Shown here one piece after another: positions 22,256 to 34,150 of a DNA stretch of 64,000 bases (its first letter is position 1; each line of letters opens with the position of its first letter). A program made the position numbers and the translations under genes. The stretch is from assembly GCF_963082655.1 (NCBI RefSeq), contig NC_081555.1, positions 15,678,817-15,742,816 of the forward strand, given 5' to 3'. The notes below the pieces were generated by a model, which worked only from the letters and a program-made list of their open reading frames with translations, had not been told where the DNA came from and searched no databases. Origin of the DNA: Stomoxys calcitrans (lineage: Eukaryota > Arthropoda > Insecta > Diptera > Muscidae).

Positions 22256-23647
22256 TAACATTCCCCAATTAGTTTAGTAAATTGGAAAAAAGAAAACTAT
22301 TCCAGAAACCAATAACAATTTTTCTTCCAGATTCTTTGGCTAATCATATTCTCCTGTATAATTTTTTGTATATCTCGAAATGACTTTCAGGAAATTCAAG
22401 CCATGGCTGCGTATGAGTGTTTTGAATCAAATAAAATTGCTTATACGCTACCAGCGATCTAGGCTTTTAAATCCTAACTTTCTCTTTTTTGTAAACTTTA
22501 TTGAAGGAAAAACCTCGTTAGCTTTTTGCTCCCTTTTGTCTCAAGCTTCTATACACCTCATTAGTTTTGGCCACAAAAAATCAAATCGATTTCCAAGCAA
22601 TTTGTTTCCATGTCGAGCTCAAACAAAGGCTTTCGCAACAAGGATACATCTGAACAGACAAAAAAAAAACACTCGAAACAGCAAATCTACAACCACTGCA
22701 TTATGACAAATAAGTATGTCTGACAGTTTTGCTTGAGTCGCCTACCGACTCAATGTACAAGTATGAGCAAAACTTCTCTAGAAGAACAAAACAAATCACA
22801 TTATTTCACATATTCCATAGACATTTTTCCTATTTACCATATTTGCAATACATGACTGACTGTTATGTATTCATTTTTTTCCCCTCGTGATTATAGTTGG
22901 CATATGAAAAAATAAAACGAAAAATTGGGGGAAACCCCCTTCTCCTCAACAAAAAAAAAAAAAACTAAAAATCATTGTTTGCTGAATGATGACGATAAAA
23001 ATATAGTTTATGGTTCTCTTTTTTTCTTGGATGACAAGGCAATAAGGAACAACAAAAATTTTTACAGCAAAAAAAACAAACTCATACAAATGACAGAGAA
23101 ACAGAAATAGAGGCAACAAAAGGAAAACCCCAAACTTTTGTTAAGTCAATGGAGCGTATGTTTATCTCATTTGGGTTTGAATTATGAATGCGAAATTTCT
23201 CAAGGAAATGGCTGGTGTATATGCCACATACACAAGACATGGTAACAAGCGGATTTGAGCCTTTTGGTGATGAGGCCAGTTGTTATGGATGGCAGATGTC
23301 AGAGGGGAAATCAAATGATTGCCATTAATATATGCGACCTAAAAATATCGAGATCAGAATAAATTATAGAAATCTCTTAGGAAGAGGAGGAGGAAGAGAA
23401 GAATAGGAGGAAAAGAAAATTTAACAATCACTTTGGCAGGCCAAATAAATCTTAAAAGGCAAGTAGTGTGAAACTGAAATATTTGGCATAGCGTTAAGAG
23501 AGGGTTTTATAAGTCACTAATATATATTTTTGCTTTAATTGTGGATTAATTGTGATCCCCAAAATCATTCAAATTGTTATTTTTGGTGTAAGAGGCCTTC
23601 TGTATCAGACTCATATAGACATTTTCGTTTCTTGTAATAACACAGAA
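22256..23647. other. Unique spacer, no gene supported
   Basis: A motif pair lies at 22408-22455 (GCTGCGTATGAGTG and GCTTATACGCTACC). A 108-codon forward frame at 22380-22706 starts just before it but has no recognisable domain. A purine-rich GAGGAGGAGG tract is near 23385. Confidence 0.45.
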
Positions 23648-25205
23648 ACAGAGAAAACCAGTAAGGAAAGGCAAAAGTCGGGCGTAGCCGACTATATAAT
23701 ACCCTACCCTACAATTATAAATTCAGGCAATATACAAATATTTATGTATATGAGAGCTATATCTAAATCTGAACCGATTTTTAAACAGATTGTTTGAAAA
23801 TTGTTGTTACTACAGCCATATAAGTGCAAATCCGACGGCTGCAATATCCAAATTTTAACTTATTTTTATGAAATCTTGCAGATATGTTAAGATCAGTAGC
23901 AAAACAATCAATGCCAAATTTTGTGGAGATCGGTTGAAAATTGTGTTTATTACAGCCTTATAAGAGTCAATCGGACGATATATATATATGGCAGCTATAT
24001 CCAAATCTGAACCGATTTTGATGAAATCTTGCAATTATGTTAGGATCAATAACGAAACAATCCGTGCCAAGTTTTGTGGAGATCCGTTGAAAATTGTAGA
24101 TACTGCGGCTATTTAAGTGCAAATCGGGCGATACATATATATGGGAGCTATATCTAAATCTGAACCGTTTTTGATGATATCATGCGCATGTGTTAAGATC
24201 AGTAGCAGAACAAACCGTGCTAAATTTTGTGCAGATCGGTTGAAAATTGTAGCTACTGCGGCCATTTAAGTGCAAATCGGGCGATACATATATATGGGAG
24301 CTATATCTAAATCTGAACCGATTTTGATGATATCATGCGCATATGTTAAGATCAGCAGCAGAATAATCCATGCCCAATTTTGTGCAGATCGGTTGAAAAT
24401 TGTAGCCACTACGGCCATTTAAGTGCAAATCGGGCTATACATATATATGGGAGCTATATCTTAATCTAAACCGATTTTGATGATATTTTGCAAATATGTT
24501 AAGATCACTAACAAAACAGTCCGTGTCAAATTTTGTGCAGATGGGTTGAAAATTGTAGCTACTACAGCCATTTAAGTGCAAATCGGGCGATACATATATA
24601 TGGGAGCTTTATCTAAATCTGAACCGATTTTAATGATATTTCGCAGATATGTTAAAATCGGTAACAAAACAGTCCGTGCCAAATTTTGTGCAAATCGGTT
24701 GAAAATTTTAGCTACTACGGCCATTTAAGTGCAAATCGGGCAATACATATATATGGGAGATATATCTAAATCTTGGCCGATTTTCATGAATTTTTGCAGA
24801 TATGTTAAAATCATAAACAAAACATTTCGTGCCAAATTTTGCGCAGATCGGTTGAAAATTGTAGCTACTACGGCCATTTTAGTGCAAATCGGGCGATACA
24901 TGTATATGACAGCTATATCTAAATCTGAACCGATTTTTACCACAATCTATAGCGTTCATCCTTAGGCCAAAACAGTGAAATATGCAAAATTTCGTGGTGA
25001 TTGGACAACAACTACGACCAGCACTTTGATTACAAGAACACTTGGACTCACAGACGGACATAGCTAAATCGAATCTGAAAGTGATTCTGAGTCGATCGGT
25101 ATACTTACCAATGGTTCTAGCTCTTCTCCTTCTTAACGTTGCAAACAAATGCACAAACTTATAATACCCTATACCACAGTGGTGGTGGTGGTAGTATACC
25201 CATTC
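23648..25205 (+). repeat. Family C element, near full length
   Basis: The left end reads AAGGAAAGGCAAAAGTCGGG, then CGTAGCCGACTATATAATACCC, including the hairpin GTCGGGCGTAGCCGAC. About eight units of 150-157 bp follow, with GGGAGCTATATCTAAATCTG near 23753, 23990, 24140, 24297, 24447, 24603, 24756 and 24908. A lead module (ACAGACGGACATAGC, GATCGGTATACTTACC) and an AATACCCTATACCACAGTGG end close the element. The layout is parallel to family A, although the unit sequence is different. Confidence 0.8.
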
Positions 25206-26799
25206 AGATCGTTATAAATAAATATTCATGTTTTTTTTTTTTTGTATTATAAACTTATGACATTTTTCATAAATTATTATTATTTATAAACATTGCTTTT
25301 TACTATTCATAAATTTGTTTTTGTGTTATTATTTATGTATGCTTGTTTTTTTTTTTCTTAATTTATTACTATATAATATTTTTTTTTCGAACAGATGGTT
25401 TTGTCATATTGTGCGTATGAATAATTTTAATTTGATTACTATTCATGTCCATGGTTGCGTATGACTATTTTTATTAATTGATAATTTGCAATTTAAGGCT
25501 CATATTTTTATCAACCTAGTTTAAGTATACAGTTTTTATAACTTTTTTGAAACATGGACATTTTGATCGCTTGTCCTATAAATTATATATATTCTTGGTC
25601 TTGTAAAGTTCTAGGGTTATTATGTCAAGTTCGTCCGTCCTTCTGTTTATTTCAAAAGTCGCTACAGTCTTTTCGTGAAATTTTGATTATTTAGGTGAAA
25701 ATTGGCCTACGTTTATTTGTTTTGTTCTAAGGCTTGAGTTGGGGAATGTTTTTATTCATGTAAATTGTATAGCCCTAATGTAAACCACCCCAGTTTAGCC
25801 ACATAAGTTTTAGGTAATCGGGCACAGGTTTTTTGGTTCTTTAAGCCTGACAAAAAATGCAATAAGTAAGTAAACAAAACACATGCATAGGGAAAAGCAC
25901 AGCTAATAGACGAGGTTTTTGCAATAAACTAGTTAAAAGTACAACATACCAACGTTCGACCCTTGAAGCCTTCGCACCTAATGTGCAAAGTTAACTAGTT
26001 AAAAGTACAACATACCAACTTTCGGCCCTTGAAGCCTTCACACCTAATATGCCAAGCAAATTTCCATCATTGAGCTCGTCTCGAAAGAAAAACAAAAACA
26101 AGGAACTGTAAATTTTAATGATCTTCGCCCTAACAGGCAAAAAACTTGAAAAACATAATTCGTTTCGTTTGATTTGCCTTTGCTAGTAGTCAAAACACTA
26201 AAAGCATTCTATTCAGACCACAACTGCATCTTTCATAGCCCAAGTAAAATTGCCTTGCCCTCAAATAAACCATTGATGAGCCCAATCTATTTTTTCAGTT
26301 TATAAAAGTTTTTTAAACCTATTATTCCTCTAATAAAAGCCATTAACAAATATTCTAAAACTGCAAAATATTCCATTAAAAACCTCCAACAAATTATTGT
26401 TACTTTTTTTTATAAAACCACTTTATATCTTTTTCCACTCACATGTCAAGAGAATTGATGTCATGGTAATACCACTAAATATTTTTTTTTAATTTATTTT
26501 TATTTATTCCATCCATATAACTTAATAAAAACCAATTTGTTTGGCTTAAAATTCATTTTTTCTAACACGCTTCAAATCCTCTATGACCTCATCACAAATA
26601 AATAAAATAAAAAAAAGACAAACTCATATCCCGCCATAAAAGCCATCATCAACCTATCACCCACACACACACACACACATGACTTCGCCATAATCTTTTC
26701 TATCTTCAATAATAATGTCATACAAATGCATTTATATGGGAAATTCCCTAAGGCAAGGTAAACTGAAATAGCTAACAAAAACAGGAGAAAAATAGATTA
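25206..26799. other. Unique AT-rich spacer with a 66-bp tandem duplication
   Basis: Visible items are a motif pair at 25411-25465 (GTGCGTATGAATAATTTTAA and TTGCGTATGAC), a diverged 66-bp direct duplication at 25927-26055 and a CA tract at 26661-26679. No gene is supported. Confidence 0.5.
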
Positions 26800-27247
26800 A
26801 AAACTTTGAAATGGTAAAAAGTCTAAAAGAAAAACTTAAAAAGGCTTTAGGTTGGAAAATATGCTAATTGCTATAAAAATATAAAAAAAATAGCAAAAAA
26901 TTAATTCTAAAAATATTTTCTCATTTGCTTAATTTTAATTTGAGAAAAATTATGTGGAAATAAATTGGTTGCGCTTATTTGGCATTTTTGTTTAAATGGT
27001 GCCATTGGGCGTATACGTTTTTTAGATAGGAGCTCAGTTATGCGTATACGTAATTTTAATTTTTAAGTCATACCAAAAACCTATAAAATATGTTCTTTCT
27101 TCATTAAAAATTTTGATTTTTCTATATATCGAGAATTACTTATGAAAACACTCTATTCGGCGCTTCTAAATTTTGTATATCGCTTGTCATCCAGACCTTT
27201 AAAAAACCTCAAACCATGTCCGTCCGTCTAAATATTGATCACTACAA
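26800..27247 (+). repeat. Family E array, unit 1
   Basis: The unit contains AAGGCTTTAGGTTGGAAAAT, AATGGTGCCATTGGGCGTAT, the pair GCGTATACG at 27009 and 27042 followed by TAATTTTAAT, and ATGTCCGTCCGTCT near its end. The same order recurs at 30052-30590 and 30591-31190. The array is interrupted at 27248 by the hAT-like element. Confidence 0.75.
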
Positions 27248-27399
27248 CTTTCGAGTAGAGCTGGCAAAATATAGATGGCACTATCGATATTTAATATGAT
27301 TGAATATCGATTGATATTTTTCCGATGGATACGATTGCAAGAGACAATTTTTTTGCAAAACTTAACAAAAATAAGCAATCCGACACTGAATGTATCCTC

Positions 27400-27490
27400 T
27401 AAGATGCTTTGCGCCTATAGAGGGCGCAATTTTCATCCGATTAGGCTAACATATTGCACAATGGTTTCTCTCAAGACTTCCAACTGACTT
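27400..27490 (+). repeat. Family A subtype fragment inside hAT-like element
   Basis: ATAGAGGGCGCAATTTTCATCC, then TTGCACAATGG and GACTTCCAACTGAC match part of one A unit as seen near 44090. Confidence 0.5.
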
Positions 27491-27559
27491 TATTACCCTT
27501 GGTTTTATTTGGTCTGTTCATTGATATGTTCTATTATATAAAAATTAAATTGTTGCGCT

Positions 27560-29998
27560 TTGTGCGACTGTACCGATGTTCATTAACTTAACTCCCGATG
27601 AAAGTAGGGTACTAAATTTTTTGATATCTGAAAGGGGGCGGACACTCCCCCATACCACCATTTTCAAAAATGCCAGATCTCGGAGATGGGTGCAACGATT
27701 TAAGCGAAATTGTCAACTTATGGATCCCCAAAAACACGAAGTTGGTACAAAATTTTGGGGTTAAGTAACCTGGGGGGACGCCCCATCCCAAAACCCACCC
27801 GGTCGGACATAATTACTGATTGGGACAATATGGGTATCAAACGAACGGTATTTAAGAGTAGAGTATGAACTTGGTAAGCAAATTTCACCTTACGTGTTCG
27901 GGGGGATCTCCCACCCCCAAAAACACCACATAACAGGACACTTTACCCGCTTTGGGCAATATATTTAGGTATCAAATGATAGGTTTTTAAAAGTAGAATG
28001 CAAATCCGACACACACATTTATTTTTTGGTGTCTGAGGGCCCTCCACACCCCCAACACCCCTTAGCAGGACATATTTACTGATTGGGACACTATTGTTAT
28101 CAAATGATAGGTATTAAAGAGTAGAGTACAATGCTGATATAAAAATTAATTCCTCGGTGTCTGAGGCGCCCACCACACCGCGAAACCCCTCAGCAGGACA
28201 TATTTACCGATTGAGACAATATGGGTATTGAATGGAAGGTGTTTGGAAGTTGAGTACACATATGTTATAAGAATTTGGTACAAGGTGTCTACGGGGCATC
28301 CCCAATCCCAAAATTCCCCCAAAACGGACATCAATGACCAACGTCACAAAATGGGTATCGAATGAAAGGTCTTTTGGAGTTGACTACGAATCTGGTATTT
28401 ACATTGAGGACAGAGCCTGGAAACGGTCCACCCACTAAATACCCTTCAATAGGACGTTCGATTGGTATAATATGTTATTTAAAAGAAAAGTCTAAAACAG
28501 TAGAGTTCGGATCTAATGTTGGTATAAGAATTCAAGTATCTGGGTCACGTCCTACCGTTCGGCAGGACATGTAGATCGGGACAATAAAGGACTCAAATTA
28601 ATTTGTGTTTGCGTCGAGGAGACCGACCCTTTCCTCCCAATAAAAACAACAACAAAAAGTCATGAAGGATGACCGAGAATATGTTATACCCAAATCAAAG
28701 AACGTATCAGAGGGCAATCCCTTTCCCCCGTCCTACCCAAAAAAATGGAACTAAAAATAATATATATGAAGGCCGATCAGGATAGAATAAGACCAAAATA
28801 AAAGGTACTTGGCAATAGAGCACAAAGTTTACCCTCAAATTGGGTTGCCCACAGGATGACCGGCGGATGTTTAAAAATGTGGTTTACCACTTGGTAGCTT
28901 GAAATATGATTTGTAATGTAGATAACCAGTATAAAAAAATAAGTAGTGTGGATCTGAACGAGACCCGTAGCCCTGAATATCTTGATCGCCACGCCATCGA
29001 AATGCATGACCTTTTGGGGCTCAAATACAATCGTACTCTAGCACGATGCTGATATAACTTCAGGGACCGCCCCCTAAACTCCTCCTTTCAAACCGGCCAT
29101 GGGAATTGATAGTAGAAATCGAATTTGATATCCAATTTTTAGGCCAAGTGTTTGAGGGTCGTATCACCCCTTAAACTCCCTCTAAACCAATGGCAATTGG
29201 AGCTAAAATAAAAGAAATTTGAGAGTGGAGCATGATGTTGATATCTTTTCAGGACTAAGTGCGTGGGTGGCCGCCCGACCCTACATGCCCCTTAAACTGG
29301 ACATATCTGTTGATTATGGTAAGAATGTGCTCAAATCAGTATCTCTTTTATGCCCAAGTGTTTCTGGGATACATCACCTCATAAAGTCCTCCTAAACCAC
29401 ACATATATACCGACTATAGCAATATGTAGATCCAATGTGGTTTTTGGGAGAAGAGTATGAATTCGATATTCACTTTCGGGCAAAGGGTTTGGCAACTCCA
29501 ATCCACCACAAAAGCCAAGAGGATGAAGTAGATCTAACATCCAAAATTTTCCCTATTTTAAAAAAAGCCTAATCTCGGAGACGAGTGGGGCGATTTAAGC
29601 GAAATAAAATGTGTTTATAATACCCTAAAAACAGAATTTTGGGTTCCTAATTTAGTGTGGGATATCTAGGAGGCTGCATCAACTCCAAGGCCCGACAAAT
29701 GGAAATATAAATCACTAATGACAATATGGGGCTCAATTAAAAGATATTTGAGACTAGAGCACGAATCTGATATATGAGCGTCCAACTCACACCCAAAAAT
29801 ACCCCCCTACCGAATATATTTACCAACCACAGCAATATAGGGCTCAAATGGCAAAGCTATTTGGGAATAGAGCACTAAAATGATATCCACATTGGGGTGA
29901 AATATCTGAAAAGCCGTACCAATAACCCAAAACCGGACTTATTTTTTGACCTTGCCAGTATAGGGCTCAGATAAAACAGGAGAGTGAAAGAAGGCGCA
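27560..29998 (+). repeat. Large family B array within hAT-like element
   Basis: A lead with TTGATATCTGAAAGGGGGCG and CCAGATCTCGGAGATGGGTG opens the array. Some 15 or more units follow, and the CAGATCTCGGAGA-type lead recurs near 29565. The right end stops at GAAAGAAGGCGCAGCGA, the start of the family B 3' end, without the GACCCGGGTC-CTAG part. The B sequence therefore seems truncated where the hAT end begins. Intervening short frames are not genes. Confidence 0.7.
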
Positions 29999-30051
29999 GC
30001 GAAAATATCGAATTTTACGATTATCGATAGTTTGCCAGTTCTACTTTCAAG

Positions 30052-30590
30052 TTTATAAAGCTTTCAGCTTAAAATTTTAAGAGATACTTCTACTGCTTAG
30101 ATTAAAAATTTTGAAAATAAATTCGTTTTTGACACAAAATAAAAAAAATATTTTCACTTTTCTTTGAAAAGGCTTTAGGCTAGAAAATATGCCAAATGCC
30201 GGAAGAAAATAGACATTTATCGTTAATTTAGATGTTTGCATTTTGAAATGTGTAGAAGAAATCAATACCAAACATAATTGCGATTATTCTTTTAGAGGAA
30301 AATCATTTGAAAGAAAATTTAATTGTTACTGGCAATTTGCATTTAAATTTTCCCAGTGGGCGTATACGTTGTTTTAATGGTAGTTCAGTCATGCGTATAC
30401 GTAATTTTAATTTCCTGAGTCATACCAAAAATTAAGAAGATAAATAATTTTATCAATAGAAACTTTGAATTTTCACTATTCCGGTGTATACATATTACAC
30501 AAATCTATTTGGGGCCCACAAATTTACTACTCTTCTTATTATCTAGACCTTTAAAACCCACCTAACGATGTACATCCGTCTGAAGATAAC
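30052..30590 (+). repeat. Family E array, unit 2
   Basis: After the hAT-like insertion, the unit runs from CTTAAAATTTTAAGAGATAC through AAGGCTTTAGGCTAGAAAAT and the GCGTATACG pair at 30359 and 30393 to a CGATGTACATCCGTCTG end. It aligns with unit 3 at an offset of about 547 bases. Confidence 0.75.
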
Positions 30591-31190
30591 ACTATAGCTT
30601 GAAGCTAACCGCTTAAAATTTTCTAGGGATACTTCCTACTGTTTGAGATCAAATTTTTTATAAATGAAATTTGTTTTGAAGCATTGATACCAAATGTAAG
30701 AAATATTTCCACTTACCCTTAAAAACGTTTTAGGCTGCAAACTGTGCCAATAGCTAGAAGAAAAAAGAAATATATTTATAATTTAATTTTTTTTTTATAT
30801 TAAAGTGTTCAGGAAATATTAACACTAGGCTCATTTTATTTTTAGAAAAAACATTCGGAGGAAAATGTATTTGGCTTAATAGGCATTTTGTTCAAATGGT
30901 GCCATTGGGCGTATACGCTCTTTTAATAGTAGTTTAGTTAGGCGTATACGTTATTTTAATTTCGAAAATCATACTAAAAACTAGTAAAATATTAACTTTT
31001 ATGATAAAAAAAATTCCAATTTTCACCATTTCGGTAATTACATGTGACAAAAATCTATTTGGAAACTATTAACTTCATACTCTGTTTATTATCAAGATCT
31101 TTCAAAACCATCTAACCATGTCCGTCCGTCTGCCGTAATTAGTATAAGTTTTAACCGAGTGAAGCCATAAGCTAGAGATTTTGTATATGA
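30591..31190 (+). repeat. Family E array, unit 3
   Basis: It has the same order as units 1 and 2: CTTAAAATTTTCTAGGGATAC, GTTTTAGGCTGCAAAC, AATGGTGCCATTGGGCGTAT, a second GGCGTATACG at about 30941 and CCATGTCCGTCCGTCT at its end. The similarity fades after about 31190. Confidence 0.75.
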
Positions 31191-31599
31191 ATATACTTTC
31201 TGCTATTATAGCCAAAATTTAGAATTTAAGTTCTTTATTAACATTTGTATTTTGAGTATATTTCCTTTCTTTCATGAATTGGCCCTTCCTTCATTGGCTT
31301 GCCCAAACTAATAATGAACTAATAAACTATGACAAATGCAATATATCAAAACGTACAATAAACTCCTCGACTCCTACACATCTAACATTGGGTATAATAT
31401 ATTTCAGTAATAAAACACAATTGCACTTGTGTGGAAAAATTTTAATGGAATAAAAAAACAAAAACTGAAATGAGAGAAGAGAGAAGCTTGTGGGGATGAA
31501 ACAATATTTGAACATTTATACTCTTAACAAAAAAACGTGTATACCAAAAGCTGGTTTATCTAAATCTTAAAATATCTTAAACAACTCACGGCTTCAAAT
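31191..31599. other. Spacer, no gene seen
   Basis: AT-rich sequence. A 62-codon reverse frame at 31327-31515 has no recognisable feature. Confidence 0.4.
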
Positions 31600-31903
31600 A
31601 ACAACGAACTTGGGTAATAAATGCGGCTTTTATGGGCTTAAAATCTTAAATCGGCAGATCGGTCCATACGTCAGCTAAATCTAAATATTGTCCGATCTGG
31701 ACCATATTTGGTTTGGAATCTTTATACAATTTACTGTTTCCAAATTCCGGTGAAATCGGATAATATATGCGTCTTTTACTGGACTTAAACCCTATGTCGG
31801 CAGATCGTTTTTAATGGCAGCTATATGCAAATGTGGTCCGATTTGGCCCTGTGCCAAAATTTAGTCCAATATCTTAATTTTTGAAGGCTGTAGCGTGATA
31901 ACC
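31600..31903 (-). repeat. Family A fragment, reverse orientation
   Basis: Two units and the start of the lead are visible (TAAATCGGCAGATCGGTCC, GGTGAAATCGGATAATATATG, TTTTTGAAGGCTGTAGCGTG). Confidence 0.7.
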
Positions 31904-32117
31904 CGATGTATCTCAGGAGACCTTTCAGAGATACGTTTACAAGAACGGGACATAAACAAAACAAGAGACTAAATGTGACATCCTATGATCCGATTATGAC
32001 TTCCGTTGCACCACTCAGCGAGCTCTTATCGAAAGCCAGACACTGCTGCCTGATGCATAATCTTGGATTGGCGGAACTCTGGTATTGCCACGGGGCCTCG
32101 TGGTCTATATTGAGAAT

Positions 32118-32636
32118 CCAGAGTATATTCTGCAGTTGTCAGACCTATAAAGCTATATGGTGTTATGGTCTGGTGGACAGCGCTTCAAAAGTCCACCTAC
32201 TGTTCAACACTCAACCGGATCTAAAGGATGTCTTGCTGGTGCATCACAGCCAAACTGAGGACGACACCATCTGATGCACTGAATTTAATGCTACATCTTA
32301 TGCCTCTGGACATAGTGGCTAGACAAATTGCATCGACCACTGTACAACTATTCCTTATAGAACCGATTGGAACTACGATATCCCTTATAATAGAAGTTTT
32401 TTAGACTTCTATACAGATGGTTCCAAACTAGACTACCAGGTGGGCTTTGGGGTGTACTCTAAGATCTAGAATTTGTCATATCGAAAAGGTTGCTGCAGTC
32501 TGTATCAACATATAATATTATAACGACGATTGGCATAAATATCTTCTCAGACAGCCAGGTAGCCTTTAAATCCCTGGAGAACGTATTTTTGAACACAAAA
32601 ACCGCCTTCGACTGCTGCAGATTGTATCCAAATGAA
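32118..32636 (+). pseudogene. LINE L2 fragment: RT C-terminus and RNase H start
   Basis: The fragment matches the L2 copy at 52300-52980 in order: CTGCAGTTGTCAGACCTAT, the LRTTPSDA-type segment, the MLHL.PLDIVA.QIA segment, RNase H FYTDGSK around 32413, then a SDSQVAFKSLENVFLNTKTA stretch at about 32550, which holds the second catalytic Asp region. A deletion removes the segment between the QIA region and the PIGTTI region. A stop at the GVYSKI site and a frameshift break it further. The stretch 31905-32117 upstream is open but unrecognised. This is a dead internal fragment, with neither a 5' nor a 3' LINE end. Confidence 0.75.
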
Positions 32637-33280
32637 TCTGTGGCCAACCCCCGTTTCTTTTGGCATGGCGAGTTTGTTCAAATATAGCATTTGCCTCACA
32701 ATCGTCATCCTCCCTCCCTCTTACCACAATTTTCACAACTGCCAGATCTTGGAGTTACCTTATGGTAACGGTTTTAAAACGGTTATCTGTGGCCTACCCC
32801 CATTTCTTTTGGCATAGCGAGTTCGTTCCTTATCTTCAAATACAGCATTTGCCTCACAATCGTCATCCTCCCTCCCCATTACCACAATTTTCAGAACTGC
32901 CAGATCTTGGAGTTACCTTATGGTAACTCAAAACTACAAATGTGTTATAAAACTTTTAGGTCAAATAACCGTGGGGAACGCCCAACTCCAAAGCCCACCC
33001 ATACGACAATATTTACCAATTGGGGCAATATGGACATCAAATAAAAGGTATATAAGAATAGAGTACGAAATTGATATAACAATTGGACCTTACGTGTTGT
33101 GTGTACCTCTAGAGGCAATATGGCTATCAACTGAGAAGTAATTTGAATAGAATGCGAAACTTATATACAAATTAAGTCACAGGGGGGCCGCTCCACACCA
33201 AAAATTAGCCCCAAACGAACATATAGGCTGAACGGGACAATATGGGATTCAAACCAAAGGCATTTGAGAGTAGAAGCTTA
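32637..33280 (+). repeat. Family B fragment with duplicated lead
   Basis: The CCAGATCTTGGAGTTACC lead occurs twice, at 32639-32768 and 32787-32927 (offset 148-158 bases). Two to three ordinary units follow (GGGGCAATATGGACATCAAA, AATATGGGATTCAAACC). Confidence 0.65.
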
Positions 33281-34150
33281 AAAATTTATTTTAAGACGGT
33301 CACGATTTTAGCTAGTCTTAGACCTCTTCCAGCCTTCCTGCCGTTTCTATGCAAATTGCAAATTTTGCCCATGAACATTCCACTAAGGAAAAGGGACAAA
33401 CTTCTCACCTATCAATGAGTGCAGTCCGATTAAAGTTTAAGCTCAATGATAAGGGGCCTCCTTTTTATAGCCGAGCCCGAACGGCATGCCACGGTGGGAC
33501 ACCTCTTTGGAGAGAAGTTTTACATGGCATAGTACCTCATAAATGTTGCCAGCATTAGAAGGGGAAAACCACCGCTGAAAATTTCTCTGATGGTCTCGCC
33601 AGGATTCGAACCCAAGCGTTCAGCGTCATAGGCGGACATGCTAACCTCTGCGCTACCGTTTCTATAGTACCCTTTAAAATACCAAGCTCCCTGAAAGTAA
33701 ACTTGACGCCATAGTTCCGAATATACCTCCTAACGATTTTAGACCTACTTACGGTGCTGACTGGCTTCAAGTCGGTCTGTTTGCTAAGAAGTCTAAAACC
33801 TTTCTCAGCCTTTCCTCTTCAACTACAGTATTCCGAATGGAATGGTTCCTCCGACAATAGACTCCAAAACTACCTAGGCTTCCTTGATTCCGTCTTCGGG
33901 CCTTCTTGATATCCCTAGTACGAGTCCTTTCCACAGCCTTCCTCAAAAACTAACTAACGCGTGAACTTCAAGGCTTCTGTGATTCCGTCTTTGGCCCTTC
34001 TTGATATTCCTAGTACGAGTCTTTTACACAGCCTTTCTCAATGCCAGTGCACCACATGTTAGATATTTTCCACCTTTTTTGGGTTAAATTTCCAGTTCCT
34101 ACCGAACATCTTCCTGCTGGATAAGTAAGCACACGATTGTTTGCGGTATC
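33281..34150 (-). pseudogene. Possible LINE ORF1 (gag-like) remnant, split by SINE1
   Basis: Read on the minus strand, the stretch keeps protein-like segments: TVVEEERLRKVLDFLANRP around 33750-33810 and a basic RKAVERTRTRDIKKARRRNQ segment near 33880-33950. A diverged duplicate of the basic segment lies at about 33965-34045. Acidic-then-basic stretches of this kind are found in nucleic-acid-binding ORF1 products of insect LINEs. No zinc knuckle is visible here, and stops and frameshifts are frequent. A SINE1 with a perfect target duplication lies inside it. The identification is weak; a degraded host gene is an alternative. Confidence 0.35.
33351..33655 (-). mobile_element. SINE1 copy 5 with perfect 10-bp target duplication
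   Basis: A reverse copy reads from GCAAATTGCAAATTTTGCCC to GCGCTAC. It is truncated by a few bases at its tRNA-like 5' end but keeps the B box (GGATTCGAACCC in reverse). CCGTTTCTAT at 33341-33350 is repeated exactly at 33656-33665, which defines the insertion. Confidence 0.95.

Larger units (their letters stand above)
27256..30043. mobile_element. hAT-like element (8-bp TSD, short TIRs), B-filled
   Basis: The left end TAGAGCTGGCAAA (27256) and the complement of the right end, TAGAACTGGCAAA (30043), form a 13-bp imperfect inverted repeat. Both are followed inwards by ACTATCGATA. The flanks CTTTCGAG (27248-27255) and CTTTCAAG (30044-30051) match at seven of eight positions, as expected for an 8-bp hAT target duplication. 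Removing the element rejoins units 1 and 2 of the family E array. No transposase frame is present. Most of the interior is family B. Confidence 0.65.

Noticed and set aside
22380..22706. Forward frame of 108 codons
   Set aside because: No domain or homology recognised; the start overlaps a copy of the dispersed CGTATGAG motif.
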